Source: Terriglobales bacterium
GTDB taxonomy: Bacteria; Acidobacteriota; Terriglobia; Bryobacterales; Bryobacteraceae
Assembly (NCBI GenBank): GCA_027485675.1
Contig: JAIXQP010000043.1
Location: 107,051-171,050 of the forward strand
Direction: 5' to 3'
DNA: 64,000 nucleotides
Shown one piece after another: positions 44,322 through 52,982 of this stretch. The number at the start of each line of letters is the position of its first letter. The first letter of the stretch is position 1. Made by a program: the position numbers and the translations under genes. A model generated the notes under the pieces. The model saw only the letters and a program-made list of their open reading frames with translations, was not told where the DNA came from and made no database searches.

Positions 44322-46684
44322 TGCGCTTCGCGGTTCTCCCGCTGCTCCTGCTGGCCGGTTGCCGCTCGGCCGACCCGGACCAGCTCTATCAGCAGGCTGA
44401 ACTCCAGTTTCAGCAGAGCCGTTGGGCCGCCGCCCTCGAAACCCTCGATCGCGCGCCGCGCACCCCGCGGTTCCTGCTGCTCCGCGCCGAAGTGCTCCTC
44501 GGCCAAGGCGACCGCGCCGCCGCCGAAGCCCTCCTCCCTCAAGAGCCGTACTCGGAGGCGGCTCTTGAGGCCCGGCGCCTCATGCACCTCGGCAACGCCG
44601 CTCGCCTCCGCGGCGACACCGCCGCGTCCCTCCGCCTCCTCCGCGCCGCTCAACCCCTCGCCGGCTCCCAAAACGCCCTCGCCATGGGCATCGATCTCCG
44701 CCTCGCCATCACCCTCACCCGGCTCAACGATTTCCCCGCCGCCGAAGCCGCCGCCCGCCGCGCCCTCGCCTACGCCGAAGCCCACCGCCTCCCCGACGCC
44801 GAACTCCAAGCCAGCGGCAACCTCGGCTATGTCGCCCTCAACGCCCATCGCTACGAAGAGGCCATCGCCTGGTTCGAACGCGTCCGCCGCCTCTCCCAAA
44901 CCCCCGGCAACGAAGAAAAGGCGCTCGGCAACCTCGCCCTCTGCTACGCCGGCCTCGGCGACCACGACCGCGCCCTCGACCTCCTCCTCCGTGCCGAACC
45001 CCTCGCCCTCGCCGCCGGCCAGCAGCACGACGCCATGGTCTGGCTCGGCCAGGCCGGTTCCATCCTCTTCGCCCGCGGCGATTTCTCCGCCGCCGCCGAT
45101 CGCTTCCGCCGCGCTCTCACCCTCTCGGAGTCTCTCGGAGCCGCCTTCACCCCTGCCTGGGCCTACTCCGTCGCGCGCACCCACCTCGAACGCAACGACA
45201 TTCCCGCCGCCCAATCCTATCTCAACCAAGCCGCCAAACTCGCCGACCCCCACGATCTGGCTCTCCGCGCCGCCCTCGCCATCTCCCGCGCCCGCATCGC
45301 TGAACTCCTCGGGCAACTGCCCGCCGCCGAGTCCGCTTATCAAGCGGTCGCCACCGATACCACCTACGCCGCCTCCGACCGCCAGGAGGCCCTCGGCCGC
45401 CTCGCCCGCCTCTTCGCCCGCTCGAACCGCCCCAACGAAGCCGCCGAAACCTACCGGAGCCTCCTCGCCGTCGGCGAAGCCACCCGCTCCCGCCTCGAAC
45501 GCGACGACTCCCGCCTCTCCTACGGCGCCCGCATCGCTGACCTCTACGCCGAGTACGTCGACTTCCTCATGGAACGCGGCCAGACCCTCCCGGCCCTCGA
45601 AACCGCCGCCGCCATCCGCGGCCGGCTCCTCGGCGGTCAACCCATCCGCGCTGCGGCCCTCCGTCAACTTGCCGCCTCCACCGGTCACGTCCTCCTGTTC
45701 TACTCCGTCGGTCCCACCCGCTCCTGGCTCTGGACCATCACCCCCACCGCCGTCCACGCCAGCCTGCTCCCCGGTGTCGATACCCTCCGTCCGCTCCTGA
45801 CCAACTACCGCCAACTTATTGAAGACCTCCGCGACCCCCGCCAAAGCGAAGACCCCTCCCGCCGCCGCCTCACCGAACTGCTGCTCCATCCCGCCGCCGC
45901 CGCCCTCCCCCCGGGCGCCCGCGTCTTCCTCGTTCCCGACGGGCCGCTTCATGCCCTGAACTTTGAAACTCTCGCCTCCCCCCACCACCCGGACCGCTAT
46001 TGGATCGAAGACGCTACCATTACTGTCGCCCCGGCCCTCGGCCTCCTCCTCGCCCCCGCCCCCCGCCCCTCCGGTTCCCGCGCCCTCCTCGTCGGCGACC
46101 CCGCCGCGACGCCCGAACCGTATCAGCCCCTGCCTCACGCCCGCGCCGAACTAGATGCCATCGCCGCCACCCTCCGGCCCGGCGATACGCAGCGTCTCGA
46201 AGGCGAAGGCTGCAGCCGCCCCCGCGTGCTCGCCGAGTCCGTTGCCGCCTACCGCTACGTCCACTTCGCCGTCCACGCCGTCGCCGACACCCTCGATCCG
46301 CTGCACTCCGCCCTCCTCCTCACCCGCCGCGACGACGGCTCGGCGCTCACCGCCGCCGAACTCCGCCGAATGCCGTGGCGCGCCGAACTGGTCACCCTTT
46401 CCGCCTGCCGCAGCGCCGGCGCTCGCAACTACAGCGGCGAAGGCCTCGTCGGCCTCGCCTGGGCGTTCCTCGAAGCCGGCGCGCACAGCGTTATCGCCGG
46501 GCTCTGGGACGTCAACGATCGCAGCACCGCCCAACTGATGGGCACCCTCTATCAGCGCATCGGCCAGGGGCAGCCACCCGCCGATGCGCTCCGCCAGGCC
46601 AAGCTCGAACTCCTCCGCTCGAACGGACCCTACGCCAAGCCCTACTACTGGGCCGCATTTCTCTTCTTCAACGGGAACCGGTAA
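44321..46684 (+). CDS. TPR-CHAT caspase-like lipoprotein
   Basis: A 787-residue protein. Residues 1-14 form a lipoprotein signal with lipobox LLAGC. Residues about 20-440 are TPR-type helical repeats. The C-terminal part (about 500-787) is a CHAT domain, the caspase-like protease of clan CD. The expected His lies in HFAVHAVAD (His652; His648 is nearby) and the Cys in TLSACRSAGA (Cys696). YYWAAFLFFNGN near the C-terminus is the usual CHAT ending. A protease with this signal would act outside the cytoplasmic membrane, where the anti-sigma factor's outer domain lies. ATG 44321 was chosen because the lipoprotein signal begins there and it overlaps the upstream stop. Confidence 0.9.
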   Translation: MRFAVLPLLLLAGCRSADPDQLYQQAELQFQQSRWAAALETLDRAPRTPRFLLLRAEVLLGQGDRAAAEALLPQEPYSEAALEARRLMHLGNAARLRGDTAASLRLLRAAQPLAGSQNALAMGIDLRLAITLTRLNDFPAAEAAARRALAYAEAHRLPDAELQASGNLGYVALNAHRYEEAIAWFERVRRLSQTPGNEEKALGNLALCYAGLGDHDRALDLLLRAEPLALAAGQQHDAMVWLGQAGSILFARGDFSAAADRFRRALTLSESLGAAFTPAWAYSVARTHLERNDIPAAQSYLNQAAKLADPHDLALRAALAISRARIAELLGQLPAAESAYQAVATDTTYAASDRQEALGRLARLFARSNRPNEAAETYRSLLAVGEATRSRLERDDSRLSYGARIADLYAEYVDFLMERGQTLPALETAAAIRGRLLGGQPIRAAALRQLAASTGHVLLFYSVGPTRSWLWTITPTAVHASLLPGVDTLRPLLTNYRQLIEDLRDPRQSEDPSRRRLTELLLHPAAAALPPGARVFLVPDGPLHALNFETLASPHHPDRYWIEDATITVAPALGLLLAPAPRPSGSRALLVGDPAATPEPYQPLPHARAELDAIAATLRPGDTQRLEGEGCSRPRVLAESVAAYRYVHFAVHAVADTLDPLHSALLLTRRDDGSALTAAELRRMPWRAELVTLSACRSAGARNYSGEGLVGLAWAFLEAGAHSVIAGLWDVNDRSTAQLMGTLYQRIGQGQPPADALRQAKLELLRSNGPYAKPYYWAAFLFFNGNR

Positions 46685-46696
46685 CGGATCGCGCGT

Positions 46697-47779
46697 CTAT
46701 CTTTTGATGAAGGTCACCCGGGTGTTGGAGGAGCTGCCCAAGCCCGGTTCGGCGTCGTCACACGTGGAGGTCACCTCGGAACTAGCCAGCAGGTTAATGG
46801 TGATGCGGGGCAGCGTCGAGCCCGACTGGGGAGTCGTCTGTTCCACCGTGAAGGCCGTCAGGCCCATCGTTGCGCCCTTCAATACTCCATAGTTATCGGA
46901 ACTGTCATAAGAGATATCAGAATCCCAAACCAGGGCGCAGACCTTCCGCCCTACCAGATCATTGATCTGATTCCTGCTTAGCGGTCGCACCCCGGTAATC
47001 TTGTCGAGATTGTCTTCGTCGGCGGCCGGACCGGTGCTATCAATCAACTGTTGCGAGGTAAAGGAACTGGTCCCTTCTTGCGAAACCTGCGGATCGGGGC
47101 GGCTCAGATAGAACAACCCTTCGTCCCCCGTTTGCCCGGTCGGCAACACCAAACCGTTGAACGGCGTCACGTTACGCCCCCGGGTAAAGAGAACGGTGCG
47201 GACGCCGGGGTCCGCAATATCATCATTCACGCACCTGCTCGGACTCCCACTCCCACACCGGTTCGCTCCGCTGGCAAAGGATTGAATCGTGCTAATACCG
47301 TCGTCGATGGCGTCCTCATCCATCAGAAGCAATGCCGGCTTCGGCGCTATGAACTCGGCTTCCGCGTAGGCGCGAATCGGAATCGAAGTCCGGCCTAAGA
47401 TTCGGGTGAAGAACGCCGGAGAATCGACACTGCCCGTCATGGAGATCACGTTTCCGCTCACTGCCAGTTCGGTGTGGGTCAGATTCGTTGTCATCAAATA
47501 ACCGCTCGGAAAATTCAGGTCAAAAACGTTATCGGCGGCCGTCGCCCGTTGCGAAGTGTTCGTCGTCTTCGCCGCCGCCAGGACGGCCGCGTCCACCGCG
47601 CTGCGCAACATGGCCCGCGCCTGATACGCAATCATGGCGTCCACGGCGAACCCCGCCACCGCCACCAGAATCACCATCAGAATTGCCAGGGTGATCATAA
47701 TCGTCCCACGCTCGGATCGGCGCCGGGAAACAGATGCAGATAGAAACGGAGCAGGCATAACCGTGCGGGCTCTCCTCAT
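46697..47779 (-). CDS. TadG-like pilus assembly protein
   Basis: A 360-residue protein with the N-terminal TadG-type segment (SERGTIMITLAILMVILVAV) that forms a membrane anchor at about 26-47. A conserved AYQARAMLRSAVDAAVLA helix follows, then a long periplasmic domain with several Cys residues. Such proteins are minor components of Tad/Flp pili. The start is fixed by the ATGA overlap with the upstream TadE-like gene. It is last in a three-gene unit and faces the CHAT gene 12 nt away. The DEDAIDDGI segment is acidic and unusual. Confidence 0.82.
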   Translation of the reverse strand: MRRARTVMPAPFLSASVSRRRSERGTIMITLAILMVILVAVAGFAVDAMIAYQARAMLRSAVDAAVLAAAKTTNTSQRATAADNVFDLNFPSGYLMTTNLTHTELAVSGNVISMTGSVDSPAFFTRILGRTSIPIRAYAEAEFIAPKPALLLMDEDAIDDGISTIQSFASGANRCGSGSPSRCVNDDIADPGVRTVLFTRGRNVTPFNGLVLPTGQTGDEGLFYLSRPDPQVSQEGTSSFTSQQLIDSTGPAADEDNLDKITGVRPLSRNQINDLVGRKVCALVWDSDISYDSSDNYGVLKGATMGLTAFTVEQTTPQSGSTLPRITINLLASSEVTSTCDDAEPGLGSSSNTRVTFIKR

Positions 47780-48354
47780 TGATAGATAATGCTTCTGAAC
47801 TTCTGAATATTCACAACCCCGGGGAATCGAATGTCATCCCCCATGGCATACACTTCAACGACCACCAGGTCTTGGCCCGACTGCAACAACATGTTGTTCG
47901 GTAATGTGGCGACTGCGGTCAGGTCGGAATTGAAGTTGTTCACAGTACCGTCCGCATTCACCGAAGAAGGTGTGCCGATCGCGCTGGCGTTGATCGCCGA
48001 ATTCCCGATCACATGACGCTCGACCACAACATTCTTGTTGATATTGATGCCCGTCGCTCCGCGCTCCAGTTTGGAGACGATCACCACACCTTGGCTCTGG
48101 TTCGCCGTTGTCGAGATGCGCAGCCCGCGGGCAGCTCGCAGCAGCGCGGAGCGAACGCCCGCGTTCGACAGATCGGCATCGGCTCGCATCAGGTCCGCCG
48201 CGGACCGGGCCAGGTGCGTTACTCCAAGTTGCCGGTCAAGGTTCAGCCCGAGCATCGACGCCCCGACACCCAGGAACACCAGCAAAGAAATCATCAAGGC
48301 GAATTCCAGAAGAATGGAACCGCGCTGTCGGGATCGTTTCTCAAGTCGTCGCAT
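47776..48354 (-). CDS. TadE/TadF-like pseudopilin
   Basis: A 192-residue protein with an N-terminal basic stretch and the TadE-type helix GSILLEFALMISLLVFLGVG, including the Glu that is conserved in processed pseudopilins. The periplasmic rest is beta-rich and not otherwise recognised. It overlaps the TadG-like gene by ATGA and follows the next TadE gene by 3 nt, so the three are co-transcribed. Confidence 0.8.
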   Translation of the reverse strand: MRRLEKRSRQRGSILLEFALMISLLVFLGVGASMLGLNLDRQLGVTHLARSAADLMRADADLSNAGVRSALLRAARGLRISTTANQSQGVVIVSKLERGATGININKNVVVERHVIGNSAINASAIGTPSSVNADGTVNNFNSDLTAVATLPNNMLLQSGQDLVVVEVYAMGDDIRFPGVVNIQKFRSIIYQ

Positions 48355-48357
48355 CGT

Positions 48358-48840
48358 TTACCTTACCGGCGGCTGGCCCGGAAACTCCTCCATCGCCCCG
48401 ATCGCCGCCGCGTCAACCACCACGGGCGAGGAAGGACGCATAAACGCCGCCAGGTTCGATACCGAACAACCCTCTACCGCGACCTCAAGAATGTTCCCTT
48501 GCGCATTCGAAGCCGTCACGGCTCCCGAAACAGGGTCATGGTATCGAACCTGAATTCGATCAGCGCAGTTGCCCGTTCGCAGAACCCCCATCGAATTCTG
48601 CTGCACAATGGTCTTGATCGACGCATCGTGAGTTTGCCCCGAAAGCGTCTGCCCCGTGACGCCAAATCGAACTCCCTCCCGCGTCGCTACGCGGATGGCT
48701 CCCTTGTGAAAGAGATGGTTGCCAAAATCAAATGCCGCAAACAGCAATGCAAAAAAGGCAGATCCGCCTAGTGCGAACTCCACCATTGCATTTCCCCTCT
48801 GTTTGCTTCTGTTTTCTTGAGAGGGAACAGCAAGCTTCAT
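48358..48840 (-). CDS. TadE-like pseudopilin
   Basis: A 160-residue TadE-family protein with the processing-type segment QRGNAMVEFALGGSAFFALL (Glu at +5-like position) and the following FDFGNHLFHKGAIRVATREG region typical of the family. Two Cys residues (GNCADR and EGCSV) may form a disulfide. It is the first gene of the three-gene pseudopilin unit. Its upstream region (48841-49088) is AT-richer than its surroundings and holds a small TTGCC/GGCAA dyad, and should contain divergent promoters for this unit and for the MscS gene. Confidence 0.83.
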   Translation of the reverse strand: MKLAVPSQENRSKQRGNAMVEFALGGSAFFALLFAAFDFGNHLFHKGAIRVATREGVRFGVTGQTLSGQTHDASIKTIVQQNSMGVLRTGNCADRIQVRYHDPVSGAVTASNAQGNILEVAVEGCSVSNLAAFMRPSSPVVVDAAAIGAMEEFPGQPPVR

Positions 48841-49088
48841 CGGTCCGGTCCTGGTTTTTTTACGACATCGTTCTCATCGTCATGGTTTTGCCAATACTTA
48901 AGGCAAATGTTCTTTTCTGTGAATTAAAATCGGTCAATTCCTGGTTCGCGTGCCCGATCCTGGACCTCCCGGTCGCATCAAGGCTCTCGCCGTCATTCCT
49001 TCCCCTGACACTTCGGCCGATCACGTCCTAACAGCCAACCATCACGCCGCGATCTCGCCGCCAGCGATTGGTGCTACAGTGAGGCCAA

Positions 49089-50678
49089 ATGCTCGCCCGC
49101 TTCGCCGCTGCCGTCCTCCTGCTCGCCTCCCTCCTCTCCGCCCAGCCGTCCGCCCCCCTCGTCATCGACAACCAGCCACTCTGGACCTTCAAAGCCTCCC
49201 GCGCCGGCTTCTCCCCCGCCGAACGGGCCCAGGACATCACCGAAAACCTTATCCACCTCGCCGAAGATCCCCGCCGCCAACTCGACGACGTCCGCGAAGT
49301 CGTCCTCGAAACCGAGACCGTCCTCCTCGTCAGCCACGTCTATCTCTTCTCGGTCACGGACGAAGATGCGCGGCTCGAAGCCCGCACCCGCGCCGACCTG
49401 TTCGCCGAGCGGAAACGCATTCTCCTCGACGCCCTGAACCACTACCGCCAGCGCCGCACCTTCGGCAGCCTCCTCCGCTCCCTCGCTCTCTCTGCCGGGG
49501 CCCTCCTTGGCACTATCTTGCTGCTGGCCCTCCTCCGCTACTTCTACCGGCGCCTCTCCGCCTGGGCCATCCGCTACGTCAGTGTCCGCTCCCGCTCGAG
49601 CCGCGTCGCCTCCATCTTCCGCATCTTTGAAACCCCCGTACGCCTCCTCCTCCGCGGCGGTCTCCAACTCTGCTTCCTCTCCCTGGCGCTGCTCGTGGTC
49701 CTCGGTTCGCTTTCCTACGTCTTCAGTCTGTTCCCTACCACCGCCGGCCTCTCCGGCACCGTCGCCGCCAAAGCCTGGGATGTCGTACTCACGGCCGTCG
49801 CCAACCTGGTCGGCTATCTGCCCAACCTCCTCGTTCTGGTCCTTGTCGCCCTCTTCACCTACGTCCTCATCCGCATCGCCCGCACCCTCGCGCACGCCAT
49901 CGATGCCGGCGCCGTCGTCTTCCGTTCCTTCCATCGCGACTGGGCCAAGCCCACCTACGATCTGGTCAAAGTGCTTCTCCTGCTCTTTAGCATGGTCGTC
50001 GCCTTCCCTTACCTCCCTGGCGGCGAGTCCCCCGCGCTCAAGGGAGCGTCCATCTTCATTGGCGTCCTCGTCTCCCTCGGCTCCGGATCCGCCATGGGGA
50101 ACGTTGTCTCCGGCGTCATTCTTACCTACATGCGCCCCTTCCGCGTCGGCGACCGCGTCCAAATCGCCGACACCACCGGCGACGTCGTCGAAAAGTCGCT
50201 CCTTGTCACCCGCATCCGCACCATCAAGAACGTGGAGGTCATCGTTCCCAATAGTGCTGTCCTCGGCGCCCACATTCTCAACTACAGCTCCCAGGCCGAG
50301 CAGCACGGCCTTATCCTCAACACCACCGTTACCCTCGGCTACGACGCCCCCTGGCGAACCGTCGAATCGCTCCTCATCAACGCCGCCCTCCGCACCCCCG
50401 GCATCCTCGCCGAACCCGCTCCCTTCGTTCTCCAAACCAGCCTCAACGACTCCCATATCAGTTATCAGCTCAACGCCTTCACCAAAGACGCCAACCGGAT
50501 GGCCGAGCTCTACTCCTGCCTCCATCGCAACATCCAGGACCAGTTCAACGAAGGCGGCGTTGAAATCATGTCTCCGATGTACCTCTCCGTCCGCGATGGC
50601 AACACCATCACGATCCCCGAAGCCAACCGCCCCGGCGACTATCGGCCCTCCTCTTTCCGAGTCCGCTCGGACTCCTGA
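49089..50678 (+). CDS. MscS-family mechanosensitive channel
   Basis: A 529-residue inner-membrane protein. A signal-like N-terminus (about 1-20) leads into a periplasmic helical region (about 25-135). Four or five membrane helices follow (about 145-325), and then the MscS pore and cytoplasmic beta domain: FIGVLVSLGSGSAMGNVVSG forms TM3, and RPFRVGDRVQIADTTGDV with IVPNSAVLGAHILNYS forms the beta domain. It should release solutes on osmotic downshock. GTGAGG precedes the ATG at 49089. Confidence 0.92.
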   Translation: MLARFAAAVLLLASLLSAQPSAPLVIDNQPLWTFKASRAGFSPAERAQDITENLIHLAEDPRRQLDDVREVVLETETVLLVSHVYLFSVTDEDARLEARTRADLFAERKRILLDALNHYRQRRTFGSLLRSLALSAGALLGTILLLALLRYFYRRLSAWAIRYVSVRSRSSRVASIFRIFETPVRLLLRGGLQLCFLSLALLVVLGSLSYVFSLFPTTAGLSGTVAAKAWDVVLTAVANLVGYLPNLLVLVLVALFTYVLIRIARTLAHAIDAGAVVFRSFHRDWAKPTYDLVKVLLLLFSMVVAFPYLPGGESPALKGASIFIGVLVSLGSGSAMGNVVSGVILTYMRPFRVGDRVQIADTTGDVVEKSLLVTRIRTIKNVEVIVPNSAVLGAHILNYSSQAEQHGLILNTTVTLGYDAPWRTVESLLINAALRTPGILAEPAPFVLQTSLNDSHISYQLNAFTKDANRMAELYSCLHRNIQDQFNEGGVEIMSPMYLSVRDGNTITIPEANRPGDYRPSSFRVRSDS

Positions 50679-50714
50679 CCTGATCGATTTCCCCCGCCGC
50701 TTGCGCCCTTCCGG

Positions 50715-51641
50715 GTGATGACCCTGCTGCATATCCTCTTCTGGCTCGCCTTCGCCTTCGATCTGGCTGCCCTCGGCCTCCTCTTCGTCCTCGGCCTCGC
50801 CGCCGCCCCTTCCGCCAAGACCAGCTCCCTCGCCGTTACGGTCCTCCTTCTCCTCCTCCCCGGCCTCACCCTGACGTCCGTTGCCTTCTGGTTCCTTCGC
50901 GTCAACTCTCTCGCCGCCAAACTTGTACCCTGTGCTCTGGTGGCCGCCCCGCTCCTCGTTCTCGTCTGCAGTCAGCTCCTCACCACCGGTTTCCGTTTCG
51001 CCCACCCCACGGAAGCCAGCCGCCCAGCCGCCCTCCAGCTTCCTCCCCTCACTGATTTGCAGAACGCCGTCCTGGCCAACGACGTCCCAGCCCTAACCCA
51101 AGCCGCTGCCGCCGCCGGACTCCCTGGCCGCCGCGACGCGGCCGGAGTCTTGATCCTCGCCCTCCATCGCCTAAAGAGTGCCCCGGAACAGCTCTCGATC
51201 CTCCGCGCTCTCCTCGCCGCCGGAGCCGATCCCGACGCCGCCTACGGGGAACTGCCGCTCGAACTCGCGATTCGAACAGGGCTCGCCCCGGTCGCCCTCC
51301 TTCTGCAAGCCGGCGCCGATCCCAACCGGAACAATCCCCTCGGCGATCCCGTCTTCTTCGCTGCCATGAATCCGGCCGTCGATCCCGCCATTCTCCCTCT
51401 CCTGCTCGAACACGGCGCCAACCGCAACGCCCGCAGCGTGCGCGGCGAATCCGCGCTCTCCTCCGCCGCCGCCGTCAGCAACTGGAAAGCCGTGCTTCTC
51501 CTCCTCGCTCACGGTGCGAGTATCCAGCAGGCCCAAACCCCGGAAGGCGAAAGCTTCCCGCAACAGGTCGAACGCAGCGTGCGCCTCCAGGGCGAACGCG
51601 GCGATCTGGCCGCCGTTGTCCGCCTCGTGAGGAACCCGTAA
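50715..51641 (+). CDS. Membrane protein with ankyrin repeats
   Basis: A 308-residue protein with three N-terminal membrane helices (about 3-28, 35-57 and 64-86), then a soluble part with about four ankyrin repeats (about 115-290; LLAAGADPDAAYGELPLELA; LLLEHGANRNARSVRGESAL). The topology should place the repeats on one face as an interaction platform. The start is GTG 50715 or the adjacent ATG 50718, which the sequence does not separate. The stop overlaps the next start by 1 nt (TAATG). Confidence 0.82.
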   Translation: MMTLLHILFWLAFAFDLAALGLLFVLGLAAAPSAKTSSLAVTVLLLLLPGLTLTSVAFWFLRVNSLAAKLVPCALVAAPLLVLVCSQLLTTGFRFAHPTEASRPAALQLPPLTDLQNAVLANDVPALTQAAAAAGLPGRRDAAGVLILALHRLKSAPEQLSILRALLAAGADPDAAYGELPLELAIRTGLAPVALLLQAGADPNRNNPLGDPVFFAAMNPAVDPAILPLLLEHGANRNARSVRGESALSSAAAVSNWKAVLLLLAHGASIQQAQTPEGESFPQQVERSVRLQGERGDLAAVVRLVRNP

Positions 51642-52084
51642 TGCTCCCGGAAACCATCGCCCTCGAAGCCCTCCGCCAGAAAATTGAAGCCGCCCTGCAG
51701 GAGTCCGGTTCTCTCTCCGACTACCTCGACCGCGGCCGCCCCAACGCCTCGGAAGCCGCGCTTGCCTTGCGCAAAATGACGGAACTCGCCGAAACCGCGG
51801 CGGCCGGGCAGCGCACGCTCGCGCTGCAAGTGGCCGCCACTCGCGCCGCGTGCCCCCAGGCCTTCGAGCAGTGGGTCGCCTTGCACGTCGATGCGCTGCT
51901 CCGCATCACGAGCGAACCCCCCGGCGACGCCATCGCCGAGACCCGCCGCACGGTCGCCGCCGAAACGATCAAGGAATGGCATCGCGTCCGCGCCGGCGAA
52001 CAGACCTTCGTCAGCATCAACTGGTACTATCTTTCCAGCCACCAGAGCGCCATGCGGCGCCTGCTCTCCGTGCTACCTTGCTGA
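51641..52084 (+). CDS. Helical protein of unknown function
   Basis: A 147-residue soluble protein, predicted almost all alpha-helical (ETIALEALRQKIEAALQESG; LRKMTELAETAAAGQRTLAL). It has one Cys near 70 and a terminal Cys, and no motif I recognise. It is translationally coupled to the ankyrin membrane protein by TAATG, so it may be that protein's partner. A FKBP gene follows 22 nt later. Confidence 0.6.
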   Translation: MLPETIALEALRQKIEAALQESGSLSDYLDRGRPNASEAALALRKMTELAETAAAGQRTLALQVAATRAACPQAFEQWVALHVDALLRITSEPPGDAIAETRRTVAAETIKEWHRVRAGEQTFVSINWYYLSSHQSAMRRLLSVLPC

Positions 52085-52106
52085 GTGGGGCTCCTCCCCA
52101 ACCATC

Positions 52107-52577
52107 ATGAAAATCCAATACCTGCTCATTGCTGCCGGCCTGCTCGCGGTTGCCGTCGCATATTGGTATACACAACTTCGATCCACGGGAGACGACATGG
52201 AAGCTGGCAAGAAATTCCTCGAAGAAAACGCCAAAAAGGAAGGCATCAAAGTCACCGCCTCCGGCCTGCAGTATGAAGTGATCCGCGAAGGCACTGGCCC
52301 CAAGCCCGGCCCCACCACCACCGTCGAGGTCCATTACGAAGGCCGCCTCATTAACGGCAGCGTCTTCGATTCGAGCTACCAGCGCAACGAAACCATCTCC
52401 TTCCCGCTCAACCGCGTGATCCCCGGCTGGACCGAAGGTCTCCAACTCATGCCCACCGGTTCGAAGTACCGCCTCTACATCCCTTCGGAACTCGGCTACG
52501 GCGCTCGCGGTGCCGGCGGCGACATCCCGCCCCACGCCGCCCTCATCTTCGACGTCGAACTGATCTCGCTCCGGTAA
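52107..52577 (+). CDS. FKBP-type peptidyl-prolyl isomerase, membrane-anchored
   Basis: A 156-residue protein with a single N-terminal membrane helix or uncleaved signal (about 4-22), a short FKBP_N-like helix (AGKKFLEENAKKEGIKVTAS) and a complete FKBP domain (about 60-156). The domain shows VEVHYEGRLINGSVFDSSY, VIPGWTEGLQLMPTGSKYRL and IPSELGYGARGAGGDIPPHA. The active-site positions (Y, D, F, VIPGW, Y) are present. It helps fold exported proteins. A small TGGGG/CCCCA hairpin lies 7 nt before the ATG. Confidence 0.92.
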   Translation: MKIQYLLIAAGLLAVAVAYWYTQLRSTGDDMEAGKKFLEENAKKEGIKVTASGLQYEVIREGTGPKPGPTTTVEVHYEGRLINGSVFDSSYQRNETISFPLNRVIPGWTEGLQLMPTGSKYRLYIPSELGYGARGAGGDIPPHAALIFDVELISLR

Positions 52578-52592
52578 CGTCCCGGCCGGGCT

Positions 52593-52982
52593 TTATTCGT
52601 CTTTCCTGCCGAATTCCACGCTCACGGCCCGGTCGAGAGACGCCGCCGTGACGCCCGGCAATTCGAGCGACGAGGCGATCTGGTCGGCGGTGCCCTCAAT
52701 CACGATGGTGTTGCTGAGTTCGCCGCCCAGAACCACCACCTGCAAATCCGCCAGCGCCTGCCGCGTCAATTGCGTGGCCGCCGCCACGCGGCCTTTCAGT
52801 TCCGCTACTCTGGCCTTCTGCCACGCGGCCCGGGTGCCGAACTGAGCGGGGTCGCTATAGGCCGATGGTCCACTCCCCATCCCCGCGTCAAGCTGGACAA
52901 TCGCCCGCAGCCGTTCGGAGCCCTGCGCCTGCCGCAACGCATCGCGCAACAACCCGTCGGCTTTCCTCATCTCGTCCCTCAT
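52593..52982 (-). CDS. Stand-alone subtilase-propeptide-like protein
   Basis: A 129-residue protein without signal peptide, encoded directly after a subtilase with an ATGA overlap. Residues about 85-125 (TIVIEGTADQIASSLELPGV then LDRAVSVEFG) resemble the end of I9-type subtilisin propeptides, where a strand, a helix ending in LPGV and a strand cover the protease. The protease's own N-terminal region shows the same pattern (LVVRMEDEEAKRLAEELPEV). It may act in trans as an inhibitor or folding helper of the subtilase. The assignment is by pattern only. ATG 52982 was preferred over one 66 nt upstream, which lies inside the protease gene. Confidence 0.62.
   Translation of the reverse strand: MRDEMRKADGLLRDALRQAQGSERLRAIVQLDAGMGSGPSAYSDPAQFGTRAAWQKARVAELKGRVAAATQLTRQALADLQVVVLGGELSNTIVIEGTADQIASSLELPGVTAASLDRAVSVEFGRKDE

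Noticed and set aside
44219..46138. Long minus-strand frame across the CHAT gene (and a similar one at 49074-51005)
   Set aside because: Low-complexity Gly/Glu-rich products antisense to well-supported genes.
41556..46684. Type III-E CRISPR (Craspase) locus
   Set aside because: The TPR-CHAT plus sigma/anti-sigma theme is similar, but no Cas7-11, Cas1/2 or CRISPR repeats are present, and the CHAT protein is a lipoprotein.
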